A stretch of 32,241 bases of DNA. Source: Caballeronia sp. SEWSISQ10-4 2. GTDB taxonomy: Bacteria; Pseudomonadota; Gammaproteobacteria; Burkholderiales; Burkholderiaceae. The notes beneath the pieces were generated by a model. The model was not told the DNA's origin and did not search any database. It worked only from the letters and a program-made list of their open reading frames with translations. Positions within the stretch are counted from its first letter, which is position 1; the number at the start of each line of letters is the position of its first letter. Position numbers and translations under genes: made by a program. The stretch lies in NCBI RefSeq assembly GCF_030464885.1, contig NZ_JALPRJ010000086.1, forward strand, positions 1 through 32,241. Direction: 5' to 3'. This document shows, piece by piece, positions 30,984-32,241 of this stretch.

Positions 30984-31070
30984 TTAGCGGGCTTCCGCCA
31001 GCGTCTTCAGATGGTTCAATCCGTCTTTGAATTTTGACTGGACGCGCGATGGAACCGCTGCGGTCCTCAT
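30984..31070 (-). CDS. Possible 28-residue mini-gene coupled to a YCII gene
   Basis: The frame MRTAAVPSRVQSKFKDGLNH, then LKTLAEAR and TAA, starts at an ATG that overlaps the stop of the YCII gene (ATGA), with an AAGGGG ribosome site at a good distance. The last 18 residues look like an amphipathic helix and resemble, by eye only, the C-terminal helix of larger small-molecule-binding proteins. It may be a functional small protein or the remains of a deleted gene. Confidence 0.4.
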   Translation of the reverse strand: MRTAAVPSRVQSKFKDGLNHLKTLAEAR

Positions 31071-31480
31071 CGGCGTGCCCCTTCGAGTTCGCGGAAACGT
31101 TCGATCGATTCCCCCGAACCGATCTCGTCCAGCTCATACAACTGCCGCACTTCGATCTCACCGCTTTCGCGCTCGCCCATCGGCGATGGAAAACGGCGCG
31201 CCCACTCCATTGCTTCTTCACGCGAGCGCACCTGGATCAAGGTATAGCCCGCGATCAGTTCGCGAGTCTCGGGAAACGGTCCATCGATAACGGTTCGCCG
31301 GCCGCCCTCATAACGCACGCGCCAACCCTTGGCGCTTGGCTGGAAACCGCTTGCGTCGAGCAGCACGCCCGCTTTCGCGAGTTCTTCGTGATAGGTCGCC
31401 ATTGCGCTGATCAGCGCGTCCTCGGGCAACACTCCCGCTTCGCTTTTTTCGGTCGCCTTGACCAGGATGATGAATCGCAT
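31067..31480 (-). CDS. YCII-related (DGPF-motif) protein
   Basis: This 137-residue protein belongs to the YCII/DGPF family, a dimeric ferredoxin-like fold of uncertain biochemical role. It has FIILVKATEKSEAGVLPEDA at the start, the family motif in VIDGPFPETRELIAGYTLIQ, and a conserved catalytic-like histidine in the YHEEL segment. The ATG has a strong AAGGAGAA site. It is the second gene of the ECF42 operon. YCII proteins are commonly encoded with ECF42 factors and are probable targets of them. Confidence 0.92.
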   Translation of the reverse strand: MRFIILVKATEKSEAGVLPEDALISAMATYHEELAKAGVLLDASGFQPSAKGWRVRYEGGRRTVIDGPFPETRELIAGYTLIQVRSREEAMEWARRFPSPMGERESGEIEVRQLYELDEIGSGESIERFRELEGARR

Positions 31481-31608
31481 TGCCGTTCTCCTTGTGCCGT
31501 GAAAACGAGAACGCTGGTTACGCTCTCATCTCCACGACGAATGACGCACGGAGAAATCGACAATTTTTCTGCTGCCAAGGGTTAACGCGAAGTAACTCGC
31601 GGAGCAAC

Positions 31609-31956
31609 TTATTCCCAGCAGGGACCGACCTTGCGCACCTCGACCTCGCACCACTCCGCGGCCGGGCACGCTGTTGCAATCTCAATAGCCTGTTCCTTCG
31701 TCGCGCAATCGAGCATGTAGAACCCGCCGATCATTTCCTTCGCTTCGGCGTACGGTCCGTCAATCATGCTCGTCTGGCCGTCGCGTTTCTTGATACGCAC
31801 GCCGCCCGTTGCGAGCGACTCACTTGCGATCAGCAAACCACGCTCTTTCAGTTCCGCGCCGAATTCGACCATGCGCTCGTAGAGGAGCTTGCCTTCGGCT
31901 TGCGAGCGCTCGGCCCGCTGTCCAACAGGTTCGGCGATGAGCAGCAGATAAGACAT
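31609..31956 (-). CDS. YCII-related (DGPF-motif) protein, first gene of the ECF42 operon
   Basis: This is a second YCII-family protein, with 115 residues. It opens with MSYLLLIAEPVGQRAERSQA and has the family motif as SMIDGPYAEAKEMIGGFYML. It ends with AAEWCEVEVRKVGPCWE. AGGAGA lies six bases before the ATG. A 128-base gap separates it from the next YCII gene. It is the promoter-proximal gene, so the ECF42-dependent promoter is expected in the spacer to its right. Role unknown; detoxification or stress handling is usually suggested for the family. Confidence 0.92.
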   Translation of the reverse strand: MSYLLLIAEPVGQRAERSQAEGKLLYERMVEFGAELKERGLLIASESLATGGVRIKKRDGQTSMIDGPYAEAKEMIGGFYMLDCATKEQAIEIATACPAAEWCEVEVRKVGPCWE

Positions 31957-32173
31957 GACGTCTCCTGGAATGAGGTTTCAACGGGCCTTCACGGTATCAA
32001 GTGTGGCGAGACCTTTCAATCCCTCGATGCCTCAGTGAATGCGGAGGATTGCCGAAAAGCGGCTAAGCTGTCGCCCTCTTTCACGGCTGCCCGCGTTTTC
32101 TCTCATGGTCGATTTATCAGGTTGCACGAAAGACCTCGGCCTTCAGGCCGGAGATGGACAGCGCGGCAGATGA
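31957..32173. other. Upstream region of the ECF42 operon
   Basis: This spacer should contain the promoter of the YCII-VOC-sigma operon on the minus strand. I cannot place it with confidence. A GC-rich hairpin with GGCC-TTCA-GGCC at its core lies near 32131-32144. No gene is seen. Confidence 0.35.
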
Positions 32174-32203
32174 TTGCCTGAGTGGTTTAGGAACACTTAT
32201 ACT
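32174..32203 (+). promoter_or_regulatory. Promoter pointing out of the right edge
   Basis: TTGCCT (32174-32179) and TATACT (32198-32203) are separated by 18 bases on the plus strand. The -10 box overlaps the start of the LexA box, as at many SOS promoters. The gene it serves lies beyond the window. Confidence 0.6.
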
Positions 32204-32217
32204 GTATGTATGAACAG
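32202..32217. promoter_or_regulatory. LexA box (SOS operator)
   Basis: CTGTATGTATGAACAG matches the LexA consensus CTGT-N8-ACAG used in beta- and gammaproteobacteria, and the flanking bases (ACTGT...ACAGT) extend the symmetry. It overlaps a promoter facing right, so it should repress an SOS gene whose start is beyond position 32241. Confidence 0.88.
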
Positions 32218-32241
32218 TGTTCCCGCTAAAACAACCCGAAC

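Noticed and set aside
1..32241. CRISPR array, tRNA, rRNA, insertion sequence or prophage genes
   Set aside because: I looked for spaced repeats, cloverleaf-type sequences, transposase motifs and phage structural genes, and saw none.

Overview
The window is GC-rich chromosomal DNA of a Burkholderiaceae bacterium, most like Paraburkholderia, Caballeronia or Burkholderia. I infer this from protein content (Burkholderia-type chemoreceptor, GtsA-like sugar transporter, full-length Lhr, ECF42/YCII operon) and codon use, not from a database match. I saw no rRNA, tRNA, CRISPR array, insertion sequence or phage gene. The main theme is catabolism of sugar acids and a beta-glucoside, with some housekeeping genes and one regulatory island.

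Layout. (1) 1-3141: a complete chemoreceptor gene (minus), bluB for the lower ligand of vitamin B12 (plus), and a C-terminal remnant of a second chemoreceptor. (2) 3.2-9.9 kb: a sugar-acid region. garL-garR run on plus. They meet head-on an operon on minus made of uronate dehydrogenase (udh) and a four-gene ABC transporter of the polar-amino-acid type. A near-perfect bidirectional terminator separates the two. A FadR-type GntR regulator is divergent from udh; a 10-bp palindrome sits over its -35 box, and a 9/10 copy overlaps the proposed garL -10 box. (3) 9.9-16.7 kb: a six-gene minus operon, GH1 beta-glucosidase, sugar-binding protein, two permeases, ATPase and LacI regulator, with two abutting LacI-like palindromes just downstream of its predicted promoter. 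(4) 17.0-19.8 kb: a VOC protein, an unrecognised membrane-anchored protein and an AraC regulator, with gene-poor spacers. (5) 20.3-24.7 kb: the giant helicase gene lhr. (6) 25.0-29.2 kb: kdgT-type permease, DUF1537 kinase, PdxA2-type dehydrogenase and DeoR regulator, matching the known D-threonate route to dihydroxyacetone phosphate. (7) 29.2-32.0 kb: an ECF42 sigma-factor operon (YCII, YCII, possible mini-gene, VOC, sigma). (8) At the right edge a LexA box overlaps a promoter pointing out of the window, so an SOS gene probably starts just beyond it.

How the genes fit together. Udh oxidises D-glucuronate or D-galacturonate to aldarolactones. GarL and GarR handle the downstream intermediates 2-keto-3-deoxyglucarate and tartronate semialdehyde. 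The dehydratase, lactone-processing enzymes and glycerate kinase are not here and must be elsewhere. The amino-acid-type transporter behind udh is therefore a candidate uronate or aldarate importer. The bgl operon would import a beta-linked disaccharide and hydrolyse it in the cytoplasm, since the glucosidase has no signal peptide. The threonate operon is self-contained.

The families are all known. The less ordinary material is the udh/ABC-transporter link, the operator-like sites, two start-stop-coupled mini-ORFs, and the outward LexA-controlled promoter.
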